Shown here piece by piece: positions 38,120 through 46,478 of a DNA stretch of 64,000 bases. The DNA lies in NCBI GenBank assembly GCA_030679915.1, contig JAUXRY010000022.1, forward strand, positions 62,001 through 126,000, read 5' to 3'. Positions within the stretch are counted from its first letter, which is position 1. Each line of letters begins with the position of its first letter. The notes below the pieces were generated by a model. That model was not told the origin of the DNA, ran no database searches, and saw nothing but the letters and a program-made list of their open reading frames with translations. This DNA comes from Thiobacillus sp. (lineage in GTDB: Bacteria > Pseudomonadota > Gammaproteobacteria > Burkholderiales > Thiobacillaceae). Made by a program: the position numbers and the translations under genes.

Positions 38120-39183
38120 GGTTTGTCCCCTGTCTCCGGCAGCTCCTTGATCGCTCGGTCGAAGTCCGACTCGAACAGCCGATCCTGCACGATACGGTAT
38201 TTCTCAAACTCACTTTCGGCATGGGCTTGGGCGATTTCGGCAGTGACTTTGCCAGCATCCTGCAAAATTTCCCGGTCGGTCGCGGCAATGAAGCGGTTGA
38301 GGCGGGTTTCCCAGTCCTGCATGGTCATGGGAATCTGCCGCAGCGCCATGTCTTCGGCCACATCGAGGTAGGCGGAGACAAGCCGCTGCAGTTGGGCCAT
38401 TTCGTTTTCCGTGAGGTAGTTTTTCGCCACGCTGACATCGAACTTCTGGATTTTTCCTTCGGGCGCGTCTTTCCAGGTGGTGAGTCCCATGCTGTCTTTG
38501 GTGGCATCGGCACGGGAGAGGATGACTTCCGCCGCCGTCTGGCCGTGGATGGCCCAGTGCAGCTTGTTTTGCACGGTGGCAAAGAAGCGTTTGGTGGAGG
38601 CGGCGGTGACATCGTAGTCGATGGAAGTGGCGTAGATGTCGGTGATTTTCTGGTAAAACTTGCGCTCGCTGAGGCGGATTTCGCGGATGCGCTGGAGCTG
38701 TTCCTCGAAGTATTTTTTGCCGAGGACGGAGCCGTCGTTTTTCAGGCGCTCGTCGTCCATGGCAAAGCCCTTGATCGTGAAGGATTCGATGATGCCGGTG
38801 GCCCACTTGCGGAATTGGACGGCGCGCTCGGAGTTCACCTTGTAGCCGACGGCGATGATGGCGGCGAGTTGGTAGTGCTGGGTGTCGTAGGCTTTGCCGT
38901 CGGCGGCAGTTATTCGAAAATTTCGAATAACTGAACCGGCCTGCAATTCGCCGTCGGCAAAAATCTGCTTGAGGTGGTAGTTCACGGTGTGGGTGGCCAC
39001 ATCGTAGAGCAGCCCCAGCATCTTCTGAGTGAGCCAGACATTCTCATCGGCGTAAACGGCTTCGACGCCACCCTGGCCGCTGGCCGCCACAAAGGTCAGG
39101 TATTCCGCCGCCGAAGAGCGAACCAAGGAGACTGAGGTGTTCTTTTTGGCGCGACCGTCAGGAGTGGATTTGTTTTTGCTCAT
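38116..39183 (-). CDS. RhuM-family protein
   Basis: The 355-aa cytoplasmic protein shows the RhuM pattern: [27 protein letters not shown] near residues 49-75, [44 protein letters not shown] and a helical C-terminal half. The family, first named for a Salmonella pathogenicity-island gene, is common in restriction-modification and phage-defence loci but has no established mechanism; a DNA-binding role is suggested by its Fic/KilA-N-like N-terminus. Translation is coupled to hsdR through a 4-nt overlap. Confidence 0.88.
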   Translation of the reverse strand: MSKNKSTPDGRAKKNTSVSLVRSSAAEYLTFVAASGQGGVEAVYADENVWLTQKMLGLLYDVATHTVNYHLKQIFADGELQAGSVIRNFRITAADGKAYDTQHYQLAAIIAVGYKVNSERAVQFRKWATGIIESFTIKGFAMDDERLKNDGSVLGKKYFEEQLQRIREIRLSERKFYQKITDIYATSIDYDVTAASTKRFFATVQNKLHWAIHGQTAAEVILSRADATKDSMGLTTWKDAPEGKIQKFDVSVAKNYLTENEMAQLQRLVSAYLDVAEDMALRQIPMTMQDWETRLNRFIAATDREILQDAGKVTAEIAQAHAESEFEKYRIVQDRLFESDFDRAIKELPETGDKP

Positions 39184-39261
39184 GGCCTGTTCTTTCTCAA
39201 ATCGCAGGGGCTGGCGGGAAAAACTGAGTAGCGGGCTACCAAATACAAGGAGCTCAAATCC

Positions 39262-39407
39262 AAATTCGGGGAGCTGAGATTCGAAATTCGGGGAGGTCGT
39301 CCGAAAACAGCATTCGCCGCCGGTTTGCTTTTAAACAAGCAACTTATTGAAAGTAAAAGATTTAAATGGAACATGCCGTACCTAGGCCGGTTTGCTTTTA
39401 AATAAGC
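39262..39407. repeat. Short direct repeats between the AlbA/ATPase gene and rhuM
   Basis: Two kinds of repeat fill the 225-nt gap. AAATTCGGGGAG occurs at 39262-39273 and 39284-39295 with a 22-bp period that is partly conserved outside the 12-mer. A 22-mer beginning GCCGGTTTGCTTTTAAA and ending AAGC occurs at 39319-39340 and 39386-39407 with one mismatch, spaced 67 bp. The second copy ends one base before the AlbA/ATPase stop codon. They may be recombination scars or binding sites; no gene is convincing here. Confidence 0.7.
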
Positions 39408-39408
39408 G

Positions 39409-40818
39409 TCACGCCCAGAATGGCACATAGCTTCGATAGCGGGTGGAGGTTTGGGCAGGGTCGGCAAGCTTGATTTTTCCAGCTTCCATTGTCGCCGCAA
39501 TGATTTGGGAAACCGTTGCTGTCTTGTCCTCCGACAGCTTGAATCTCTCCCTCAAGCTTTGGTTGGTCATCTTTTCATTCATCACATAGCGCAGGCAGCA
39601 ATGCTGGTAGCAAGCGCGAATGCGGTCATTGCGATCCATCTGTTCGATGTTCATGTGGGCGAAAAGCAAAGCCGAGGTGCGCCGTTCCCCCACCCTGAAA
39701 TCAGGTGCCGGCAGTTGAAACACCTCTGCCGCCTGCACCACTTTATCCACGCCACTGCCTTTCTCTTCGCAGATACCCAGACGCCGCATCAGATCAGCCA
39801 AGCGTTCATTACGCGACTGGTATTCGTCAATAAACCGGTCCGGTGGAATGAAAGGCTTCCCGGGATTTGAAATCTCCATCCGGTCATCGTAAATCTCGAT
39901 CATCACCGAGGTTCCAGTCTGGGTGAAATCCTGATGGATGAGCGCATTCGCCACCAGTTCGCGCACCGCAATTTCCGGAAACATCTTCACCTCCCGCCGC
40001 AGTGCCTGCTCGATCACCTCATTTGAAGGCACCAGTCCGTAGATGAACTCCACCAGACCTTGGAAGCCAACCGAATAACCTTTCGTGCCCAGCTTATCCA
40101 GCTTCGTCTTCAGCTTATTCTTGCCCTCGTAAACGATGACCCGCGCGGATTTCCGCGCCAACCGGTCGAACTGCTCCAGCTTCTTGGCAAACAGGATCGC
40201 TCCCAGGTTCGTAATCGTCCACCCGCCATCTTGGCGCAGGATGAGTTTCTCACTCTCAAAACGTTCCAACACACCGGCCCGATTGACCGGATAAGGCAAA
40301 TGCAACAGGTCGAAATAGCTCTGCGTATCCAGAAGCTGAATCACCTTGTCATCATCGCAGTCGGCCAGTGCAAGCTGAGAAAACCAGTCTGGCTGCCCCT
40401 CCGCAAAAATCGCCCGTAGCCGATCCTCGCTCATCGGCACCAGTTCTTCACCGGCGCGCATGAGGTAAGCACCCTCGAAATCGTAAACCGTGCCGCGCGG
40501 GCGACCCGGAATATGGAACACCAGCACCCGACCATCAGGATGCAGCACCTCCTCGATTTCCACCCGGAAACCCAGGGTATGAAACATCTTGGCCGCCATC
40601 TCCACCGGATCATTAAAAGCCGCCGTGCCCACGACCTTGCGGGGTGGTTGATCTTCAATGCCGAGCAGCAGATACCCGCCGCCTTCATTCGCTAACGCCA
40701 CGCAGTATTTGTAGAGCTTGCGGTTGTCGAACTGCGTCTTCGCTTCCTTGAATTCCAGCCGCTGATGCTCCGAATGAGCAGCCCGCCATATGTCAATTTG
40801 TTGAATCGTCGTCGCCAT
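39409..40818 (-). CDS. ATP-binding protein with AlbA/Schlafen-type N-terminal domain
   Basis: The 469-aa protein has an AlbA_2/Schlafen-type domain at residues 1-130 (RLEFKEAKTQFD, NEGGGYLLLGIED, the two acidic and glycine-rich landmarks), then a GHKL-like ATP-binding segment (AVRELVANALIHQDF, YDDRMEISNPGKP, RLGICEEKGSGVDKV) and a C-terminal winged-helix region. Such proteins occur as transcription regulators and as parts of defence loci. It lies between DUF3644 and rhuM in the type I RM locus, and its promoter-side gap contains an hsdR remnant. Its role there, whether regulation or an added defence function, is not known. Confidence 0.85.
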   Translation of the reverse strand: MATTIQQIDIWRAAHSEHQRLEFKEAKTQFDNRKLYKYCVALANEGGGYLLLGIEDQPPRKVVGTAAFNDPVEMAAKMFHTLGFRVEIEEVLHPDGRVLVFHIPGRPRGTVYDFEGAYLMRAGEELVPMSEDRLRAIFAEGQPDWFSQLALADCDDDKVIQLLDTQSYFDLLHLPYPVNRAGVLERFESEKLILRQDGGWTITNLGAILFAKKLEQFDRLARKSARVIVYEGKNKLKTKLDKLGTKGYSVGFQGLVEFIYGLVPSNEVIEQALRREVKMFPEIAVRELVANALIHQDFTQTGTSVMIEIYDDRMEISNPGKPFIPPDRFIDEYQSRNERLADLMRRLGICEEKGSGVDKVVQAAEVFQLPAPDFRVGERRTSALLFAHMNIEQMDRNDRIRACYQHCCLRYVMNEKMTNQSLRERFKLSEDKTATVSQIIAATMEAGKIKLADPAQTSTRYRSYVPFWA

Positions 40819-40864
40819 AATCAGCTCGTACTTTGCGCTAAATTTTTAGTGATGCCTGCACAAT

Positions 40865-40925
40865 GCGGCTCGTGGCCGATGGCATAGCCCAGCTCCACGA
40901 ACCAGGTCAGGGTTACGTTGAGGCT
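40865..40925 (-). pseudogene. Degenerate copy of the first codons of hsdR
   Basis: Plus-strand 40865-40895 matches 38038-38068 (hsdR codons about 18-27) with one mismatch in 31 nt. The last 10 nt (CGTTGAGGCT) match the sequence right after the hsdR ATG. The part between is shortened and diverged. Read in the hsdR frame it gives [18 protein letters not shown], against SLNESTVEG...[12 protein letters not shown] in hsdR. The start ATG has been replaced by the stop codon of the DUF3644 gene. A short remnant of an hsdR start therefore sits where hsdR would be expected after hsdS-DUF3644. Confidence 0.85.
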
Positions 40926-41916
40926 AGGTATCATTGGCACATCTCCGAATTATCTTTGCAGTGCTTGCGGACGGTCGCGAGCCAAGAGTCGTACCAGTAC
41001 CAAGTTTTGGCGACTTGAACGCCATATCCCTTTGCCAGGTTCTTTGCATCGCAACTCTTCCAAAATCAGTGTGCTGCGCCATCCCAAACTTTGGAAAACC
41101 CTCGGCCTTAACCGAGGCCACTATCTGCGATGGAAGCCACTTTGGACGTTCCGTCTCTCGAATCACTGCGTACGTGGCGTTAACGCTCTTAGCAAGTTCT
41201 GAGTCGGCTTTAACGAAGGTGATGACTTGATCTGCCTGATTCGGATGATTCGCTGTCTTCGGTACAAAAATCACGCGATATGCAAACTTCTCACTCGCAA
41301 ACTCTTCAGACGTCAGCGCACCGTCGAACCCCTCAATGTACTTTTTAATATGGCCCGGCAAACCCTTTTGTTGCGCAAGCGTATCGACCTGCTCCTGGCT
41401 GAGCGACGAGAATTGCAGGCTAACCGCGAGGTGCTTGGCGATGCCGTACTCTTCTCCGAACAGTGATGCGGCTGCATGATGATAGTTGATGCAGCAAGCC
41501 TGAAAGCGTGCACTCAGGAGATCATCGATCCGCGTGGTCATTTGATGCTCGATCTCATGCCGAAGACCGATTAGAAACTTTAAGTTCTGAACCACCTCAC
41601 GCTCCAGGGGGCACTGCTCCTCATTCAGGCACCGCTCCAGTTCCCAATGTTTGAAGGCACCACCGTTCTTGGTGCGGTCATATTGCTTCCTCTTCGCTCC
41701 TTGAGTGAAGTACCGGTAATCAATGCCCACAGCGCGATAGTGCGCATGGAGAAGATATGTCCACGCGATGTTCATCAGAACAATGTAGGTTTCAGACTTG
41801 AACGTTACATTCGGGTTGTTGAAAATCTGAATAGCCGCAAGCGCCGCTTCGCGGGATTTCTTCAGCAGTTCTTCCTTGACGGAGAAAACTCGGCGAACGC
41901 GCTTGGCGGTGCTCAT
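40924..41916 (-). CDS. DUF3644 domain protein of the restriction locus
   Basis: The 330-aa protein begins [26 protein letters not shown] and carries the DUF3644 signature FNNPNVTFKSETYIVLMNIAWTYLLHAHYR, followed by a GLRHEIEHQM helix and a C-terminal region that includes HTDFGRVAMQ. The family is found in or beside type I RM and other defence systems without a known activity. The start overlaps the hsdS stop by 4 nt, so the genes are coupled. Its stop codon coincides with the beginning of the hsdR remnant. Confidence 0.85.
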   Translation of the reverse strand: MSTAKRVRRVFSVKEELLKKSREAALAAIQIFNNPNVTFKSETYIVLMNIAWTYLLHAHYRAVGIDYRYFTQGAKRKQYDRTKNGGAFKHWELERCLNEEQCPLEREVVQNLKFLIGLRHEIEHQMTTRIDDLLSARFQACCINYHHAAASLFGEEYGIAKHLAVSLQFSSLSQEQVDTLAQQKGLPGHIKKYIEGFDGALTSEEFASEKFAYRVIFVPKTANHPNQADQVITFVKADSELAKSVNATYAVIRETERPKWLPSQIVASVKAEGFPKFGMAQHTDFGRVAMQRTWQRDMAFKSPKLGTGTTLGSRPSASTAKIIRRCANDT

Positions 41917-43280
41917 GTGGTTTCTTCCACAAGGCGATCAGCCACGCTCAACTCCCCGCTCAACTCCCCGCTCAGCAGCTTCGGTAGCAGCGCGTCGCGC
42001 AGGGTGGCGAGGGTTCGGGATTGGTGAAGGTTGGCGTGAACTTGCCGGAACAGCGGCGTCACTTGCTTATCGAAGGCGAGGAGGATCTCCTTCGGCGCGA
42101 GGAGAACGTCTGTCGCTTCGAAGGTGCTCGTGGTGATCGTATCGAAGATGGAGCCGTGACCACCTTGGACGAGGCGCTCAATGAAGTGACGGGCGTTGCA
42201 GTAGAGGGCGAAAGGCGCACCGACCTTTGAGCGCAGTCCGTAGCAGGTCTGATTCATTGCCATCGCATGGCCGAACATTGTAAGTCTCCCAGTCGTCGCT
42301 CCTCGCGCGACAACCACAGTTGCATTGGCCGGGATAACCTTCGTGGAGCTTTCATCGACGCCCTGCGTCGTGATGGTACGCTCGGTGGACACAAGGAAGG
42401 CTTCACCGCATTGGGAAACGTCCTTCGCGCTGGCCCACGGCACATCACCGTTCCAGTAGGCCGGAACATCGGTTTTGGGCGTGCCGCCACTCAGCAGGTC
42501 TGCTTGCCGGAGGATCGAGCCGGTCTCCCACCCTTCTGGAATGTGGCCGAGTGGGGAGTCTTGGAAGGTGGCGGGGAAGATGGCTGCGGTGGCTGGGTCG
42601 AGGGCGGCAGGGGGGCGGCCGTCGAGTTTGGCGCGGACGGGGTCGAAATCCACGAACCAGCTCTGGAACAGCGCCCGCGCCATCGCCTCCAGCGTCGTGT
42701 TCATCCGCCGGTTCAACTCGATCTTGTCGTCCAGTGCCCCAAGCACCGCCGCGATGGCTTCGCGCGTGTCAGTCGGTGGGATGGGAATCGGAAGCTTCGC
42801 CAAGTCGCGGAGGTTGAACGTGGCTTGAACGGTCGTCGTCGCCCACGTGCGAATGCAGTGCTGGATGAACGCGGTACGAAGGCAGATGGAAACCCAAAGG
42901 CTGCCGGGGTCTCTACGAACGGGAATTACTCCGACGGCACGAGCTACATTCCAGCCGCGCAGTTTTTCGGGGACGATGGCCACCTCGCCGAGAGTTCCAA
43001 CGAGCGTCAAAAGAACTTCACCTCCACGCAGGCGGGAGCGCAGGAACTTGGCTTCAATTTCGGCTTCAACTTTGAGCATGTCCGTCGTGTCGATGCGCCC
43101 ATTCCGAATGTTGTTCACGCGCACGATGGGAACACCATCGGTGGTTTCGCTTCCGGGTTGGACAATGCCGTATGAAACGCCGCGTTCGTCAACGAGATCG
43201 CCAAGCGATTCATAGCGCCAGCCGCTAGGGAGGACTGGCAACTCGTCGGGCAATGACAGATCTTCGAGACTAACTGCCAA
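41913..43280 (-). CDS. hsdS: Type I restriction enzyme, specificity (S) subunit
   Basis: The 455-aa DNA-recognition subunit has two target-recognition domains (about residues 15-165 and 235-400) separated by the conserved helical spacer [21 protein letters not shown] second copy of that helix lies at the C-terminus ([16 protein letters not shown]...[10 protein letters not shown]). The two halves bind the two parts of a bipartite site; the sequence recognised cannot be predicted. Its start overlaps hsdM by 11 nt. A 12-bp tandem repeat near the 3' end makes the tail read GELSGELS. Confidence 0.93.
   Translation of the reverse strand: MAVSLEDLSLPDELPVLPSGWRYESLGDLVDERGVSYGIVQPGSETTDGVPIVRVNNIRNGRIDTTDMLKVEAEIEAKFLRSRLRGGEVLLTLVGTLGEVAIVPEKLRGWNVARAVGVIPVRRDPGSLWVSICLRTAFIQHCIRTWATTTVQATFNLRDLAKLPIPIPPTDTREAIAAVLGALDDKIELNRRMNTTLEAMARALFQSWFVDFDPVRAKLDGRPPAALDPATAAIFPATFQDSPLGHIPEGWETGSILRQADLLSGGTPKTDVPAYWNGDVPWASAKDVSQCGEAFLVSTERTITTQGVDESSTKVIPANATVVVARGATTGRLTMFGHAMAMNQTCYGLRSKVGAPFALYCNARHFIERLVQGGHGSIFDTITTSTFEATDVLLAPKEILLAFDKQVTPLFRQVHANLHQSRTLATLRDALLPKLLSGELSGELSVADRLVEETT
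41947..41974. repeat. 12-bp tandem repeat in the 3' end of hsdS
   Basis: Two perfect copies of CTCAACTCCCCG (41947-41958, 41959-41970) plus four bases of a third copy encode the repeated tetrapeptide GELS in HsdS. The unit is a multiple of three, so slippage would add or remove four residues without breaking the frame. Confidence 0.85.
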
Positions 43281-44880
43281 AGCCCAGCCCCTTGAGGTTT
43301 GCTTTTATGGCCAGCTCCAGATTCGCCGACTCGGCGAACTGCACTTCAAGTTCGGCGACGAGGCGCGGCATCTTTTCCTCGAAGGGGTCGCCGTCGTCTT
43401 CGACTTCCTCGGCACCGACGTAGCGGCCGGGCGTGAGGACGTGGCCGTGGGCGGCGATTTCGGCGGTGGTGGCGGATTTGCAGAAGCCGGGAATGTCGGC
43501 GTAGGTTGATTGTCCTTCGACAGGCTCAGGACGAACGGCGTTTTTATCGCCGCGCCAGGCGTGGTAGGTGGATGTGATCTTGTTGAGGTCGGCGTCGGTG
43601 AGCTCGCGGTGGACGCGGTCGATGAGCGTGCCCATTTTCCGCGCGTCAATGAAGAGGGTTTGCTTTTTACGATTGCGGAAGCCGCGTTTGGCATCGGCGC
43701 CTTTGTTTTTCGCGATAAACCAGAGGCAGACGGGAATTTGCGTACTGTAGAAGAGCTGGCCGGGCAGCGCCACCATGCAGTCCACGAGGTCGGCCTCGAT
43801 GAGTTTCTGGCGGATGTCGCCTTCGCCAGACTGGTTGGACGACATGCTGCCATTGGCGAGGACGAAGCCGGCCATGCCGTGCGGCGCGAGGTGGTGGATG
43901 AAGTGCTGCACCCAGGCGAAGTTGGCGTTGCCCTTGGGCGGGACGCCGAACTGCCAGCGCACGTCGTCGTCGCGGCGGTGCCAGTCGCTGTCGTTGAAGG
44001 GCGGGTTGGCCAGCACGTAGTCGGCGCGCAGGTCGGGATGGAGGTCGCGGCGGAAGGTGTCGGCGTGCTCTGCGCCAAAATCAGCTTCGATGCCTCTTAA
44101 AGCCAGATTCATCACCGCGAGGCGGCGGGTGGTGGCGTTGCTCTCCTGGCCGTAGATGCTGATGTCCCCGAGCTTGCCGCCGTGGGATTCGACGAATTTT
44201 TCCGACTGCACGAACATGCCGCCGGAGCCGCATGCGGGGTCGTAGATGCGGCCTTTGTAGGGGGCGAGCATTTCGACCAGGCAGCGCACGACGCAGGATG
44301 GGGTGTAGAACTGGCCGCCGTTTTTACCCTCGGCGCTGGCGAAGCGAGTGAGGAAATACTCGTAGACGCGGCCGAGCAGATCGACCGAGCGGTGGGTCTT
44401 TTCGCCTTCGCTGGCGGCGGTGAGTTCGATAGTGGCGATGACGTCGATGAGTTCGCCGAGGCGCTGCTTGTCGAGGCCGGGGCGGGCGTAATCCTTGGGC
44501 AGCACGCCTTTGAGGCGCGGGTTGTCGCGCTCGATAGCGACCATGGCGTCGTCCACGATTTTGCCGATGGTGGGCTGCTTGGCGCTGGCCTGGAGGTGCG
44601 GCCAGCGGGCGTCAGCGGGCACCCAAAAGACGTTCTCGGCCTTGTATTCGTCGGGGTCTTCGGGGTTGGCGCCGGCGTAATCACCTTGGCCCGCGACGAG
44701 CTTGGCGCGGTGTTCCTCGAAGGTGTCGGAGATGTATTTGAGGAAGATGAGGCCGAGGACGACGTGCTTGTATTCCGCCGCGTCCATGTTGTTGCGCAGC
44801 TTGTCTGCGGTGAGCCAGAGCTTGGCCTCGAAGCCAAGATTGGCGGATGAGTCGTTTTTCCTGGTGGGCGTTTTCGCCAT
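43270..44880 (-). CDS. hsdM: Type I restriction enzyme, modification (M) subunit
   Basis: N6-adenine methyltransferase subunit, 536 aa. An N-terminal HsdM_N region ([36 protein letters not shown]) precedes the methylase core with the AdoMet motif DPACGSGGM (214-222) and catalytic NPPF (292-295), then a C-terminal S-subunit contact helix. Between WRGDKN and TYADIPGF the protein contains about ten extra residues, VRPEPVEGQ, encoded by a dispersed palindromic repeat (43511-43539). The insertion keeps the frame, is far from the active site and probably leaves the enzyme functional. First gene of the RM operon. Confidence 0.95.
   Translation of the reverse strand: MAKTPTRKNDSSANLGFEAKLWLTADKLRNNMDAAEYKHVVLGLIFLKYISDTFEEHRAKLVAGQGDYAGANPEDPDEYKAENVFWVPADARWPHLQASAKQPTIGKIVDDAMVAIERDNPRLKGVLPKDYARPGLDKQRLGELIDVIATIELTAASEGEKTHRSVDLLGRVYEYFLTRFASAEGKNGGQFYTPSCVVRCLVEMLAPYKGRIYDPACGSGGMFVQSEKFVESHGGKLGDISIYGQESNATTRRLAVMNLALRGIEADFGAEHADTFRRDLHPDLRADYVLANPPFNDSDWHRRDDDVRWQFGVPPKGNANFAWVQHFIHHLAPHGMAGFVLANGSMSSNQSGEGDIRQKLIEADLVDCMVALPGQLFYSTQIPVCLWFIAKNKGADAKRGFRNRKKQTLFIDARKMGTLIDRVHRELTDADLNKITSTYHAWRGDKNAVRPEPVEGQSTYADIPGFCKSATTAEIAAHGHVLTPGRYVGAEEVEDDGDPFEEKMPRLVAELEVQFAESANLELAIKANLKGLGFGS
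43511..43539. repeat. Dispersed palindromic repeat inserted in hsdM
   Basis: The plus-strand sequence TGTCCTTCGACAGGCTCAGG and the following ACGAACGG match the core of a short repeat that I know to be widely scattered in proteobacterial genomes. Its translations ([25 protein letters not shown]) are frequent false peptides in annotations. Here it is read in frame as VRPEPVEGQ (HsdM residues 449-457). The outer bases GTCCT and AGGAC can pair. Confidence 0.75.
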
Positions 44881-45384
44881 CAGATTGCCTTTTGATTGGT
44901 GTGGGTCTCATGTGCGTTTTAAACACATTGCCTGCGCCATCTTAGCCGATTTGGGTGGCCTTCTTTGCCTGTTTCGCACCAGAAATCGTGATACAGCCCT
45001 TCGAATGGAGGTCAACTATCTGGCAAAAATTGCCGGACTCGATGCCTGTATCCGACGAATTTAATATCCACCCGGTGTCGGCTACAGCAATGACCGTTCT
45101 GGCCGAGGACTTGTCATTGAGCAGTTGCTTGGAGCGACTGCTGTATTTTGCAACCTGCCGCCCAACCGGTGACAGCGTGAAGGTCAGCCATGGGTCGATT
45201 TCAGCCATTTCTAGACTCAGGCAGATGATTGAGAAAACGCATCAAGCTCCAAGTCGCAATTGGCGGCAACCTGAAAATCAAACCGATATTTCCCGTTGCA
45301 TCTAACACCGTTTCCCCTAAGTAAAATTTTCCGGTTTTTCCCGCTGACAAGTTGATTGGCTGCTTGCGATAAATGGCACGGCAT
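44881..45384. other. Gene-free stretch upstream of hsdM
   Basis: About 500 nt between the divergent hsdM and cytochrome b genes. Open frames of 88 codons (minus, 44942-45208) and 116 codons (plus, 44955-45305) overlap each other and have no recognisable domain, signal peptide or good ribosome binding site. The interval should hold the hsdM promoter, but no convincing match was found. Confidence 0.5.
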
Positions 45385-45401
45385 CTTAAGGCTGCGCTAA
45401 G
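45385..45401 (+). promoter_or_regulatory. PmrA/QseB-type box upstream of the cytochrome b/SHP/DHC operon
   Basis: CTTAAG-N5-GCTAAG, one half-site perfect and the other one to two bases off. A -10-like TAGAGT follows at 45412-45417, about 10 nt after the box, and the cytochrome b ATG lies at 45448. In PmrA/QseB-type promoters the box takes the place of the -35 element. The operon also encodes an OmpR-type regulator of this class (47030-47701), suggesting autoregulation. Compare the perfect box at 34588. Confidence 0.5.
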
Positions 45402-45447
45402 ACTGCACTACTAGAGTGGTCTCATTGCATGACCGAAGGAGACCACC

Positions 45448-46071
45448 ATGTCACGCTTGAAAACCGAACCCCGTCGCGTGTACGACCCGCTGCTGCGGCT
45501 GCTGCACGCAGCTATCGCGCTGTCTATCATCTCGCTCATCATCACGAGCCAACTGTCCGACTGGTTCGAGCATGGCCCTTATGAAGACACGCTATGGAAT
45601 CTGCATATTTTGTCCGGCTATGTGCTGGCGACGAGCTTTCTGACGCGTTTGCTGTGGGGCCTGGTAGGTCCGGCCAGCGCACGCTGGCGCGACTTGTGGC
45701 ACCCCGCTGTGTGGAAGGACAGCCTTCGGAGGCTGCGCCTACCTGCGGCACACCGGGTGGGGCACGATCCGATCGCCAGCCTGGCGTATCTGTTTGCCTA
45801 TGGCGTGATGGCGCTGATGGTCGTCACCGGACTGGGACTCGCCGCCAGCGAATTCCAGGCCGGCCCGCTGGCCGGCTGGCTCGGCAACGCGACCTGGCTG
45901 GAGGACGTGCTGAAGGATCCGCACGAGGCTGGTTTCATCCTGATGCTGGGCTTTATCGGCCTGCACATGGCGGCGCTGGTATTTCACCACCTGCGCGGCG
46001 AACGGGTGGCGCAAAGCATGCTCACCGGCAAGCAGTACATCGATGCAGAAAGCGAGGTGCAGCATGATTAA
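45448..46071 (+). CDS. Cytochrome b561-type membrane protein (cytochrome b/b6 domain)
   Basis: The 207-aa protein has four membrane segments with candidate heme-ligand histidines in LLRLLHAAIAL (segment 1), LWNLHILSGYVL (segment 2) and GLHMAALVFHHL (segment 4), the layout of di-heme cytochrome b subunits of the b561/hydrogenase-b type. It would pass quinol electrons to the periplasmic cytochromes encoded next. The start follows AAGGAGACC. The next gene begins 8 nt before its stop codon. In Rhodobacter sphaeroides a comparable cytochrome b accompanies the SHP and DHC genes. Confidence 0.9.
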   Translation: MSRLKTEPRRVYDPLLRLLHAAIALSIISLIITSQLSDWFEHGPYEDTLWNLHILSGYVLATSFLTRLLWGLVGPASARWRDLWHPAVWKDSLRRLRLPAAHRVGHDPIASLAYLFAYGVMALMVVTGLGLAASEFQAGPLAGWLGNATWLEDVLKDPHEAGFILMLGFIGLHMAALVFHHLRGERVAQSMLTGKQYIDAESEVQHD

Positions 46072-46468
46072 GCCACTTGCCCTGACCATGCTGGCGCTGA
46101 TGTCCGCCAGTGTAGCGGCCGCCGACACCCCGGCAACATTGATGGCGCATTTTGCACAACAAGCAGGCAGCCCGGTTTTGGCCCTGTCTGCCGCCCGCGG
46201 TGAAACACTCTACCGCAGCGAACATCCCGGGCATGCTGGCACGAGCGTGAGCTGTGCCAGCTGTCACACCGCCAACCCAAAACAACCCGGCCGCACCCGC
46301 GTCAACAAGCGCATCGAACCGCTTGCGCCCGCGGCAAACCCACAACGTTTCACCGATGCGGCCAAGGTCGAAAAATGGTTTCGGCGCAACTGCCAAGACG
46401 TGCTGCAACGCGAATGCAACGCACAGGAAAAGGGCGATTTCATCGCCTGGTTGAGTCAACTCAAATAA
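46064..46468 (+). CDS. SHP-like monoheme cytochrome c (DUF1924)
   Basis: The 134-aa protein has a signal peptide (residues 1-20, cleavage near VAAAD) and one heme site SCASCH (Cys64, Cys67, His68). The C-terminal part KWFRRNCQDVLQREC contains Asn109 next to Cys110 and a second Cys118. The spacing matches the sphaeroides heme protein (SHP), where an Asn is the sixth, displaceable heme ligand and a disulfide is formed. SHP can bind oxygen and related ligands. The physiological role is not settled. It overlaps the cytochrome b gene. Confidence 0.85.
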   Translation: MIKPLALTMLALMSASVAAADTPATLMAHFAQQAGSPVLALSAARGETLYRSEHPGHAGTSVSCASCHTANPKQPGRTRVNKRIEPLAPAANPQRFTDAAKVEKWFRRNCQDVLQRECNAQEKGDFIAWLSQLK

Positions 46469-46478
46469 GGAGCGAGAC

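Noticed and set aside
36938-38371. 477-codon open frame on the plus strand opposite hsdR
   Set aside because: GC-rich antisense of a well-supported gene; the sequence has no domain and is highly biased to Arg, His and Leu.
39180-39500. 106-codon minus-strand frame ending in an ATGA overlap with rhuM
   Set aside because: Although its stop overlaps the rhuM start, it overlaps the AlbA/ATPase gene in another frame and the sequence is made of the direct repeats in the gap; no domain is seen.
44942-45305. Overlapping 88- and 116-codon frames between hsdM and the cytochrome b gene
   Set aside because: They oppose each other, have no recognisable motifs and poor start signals.
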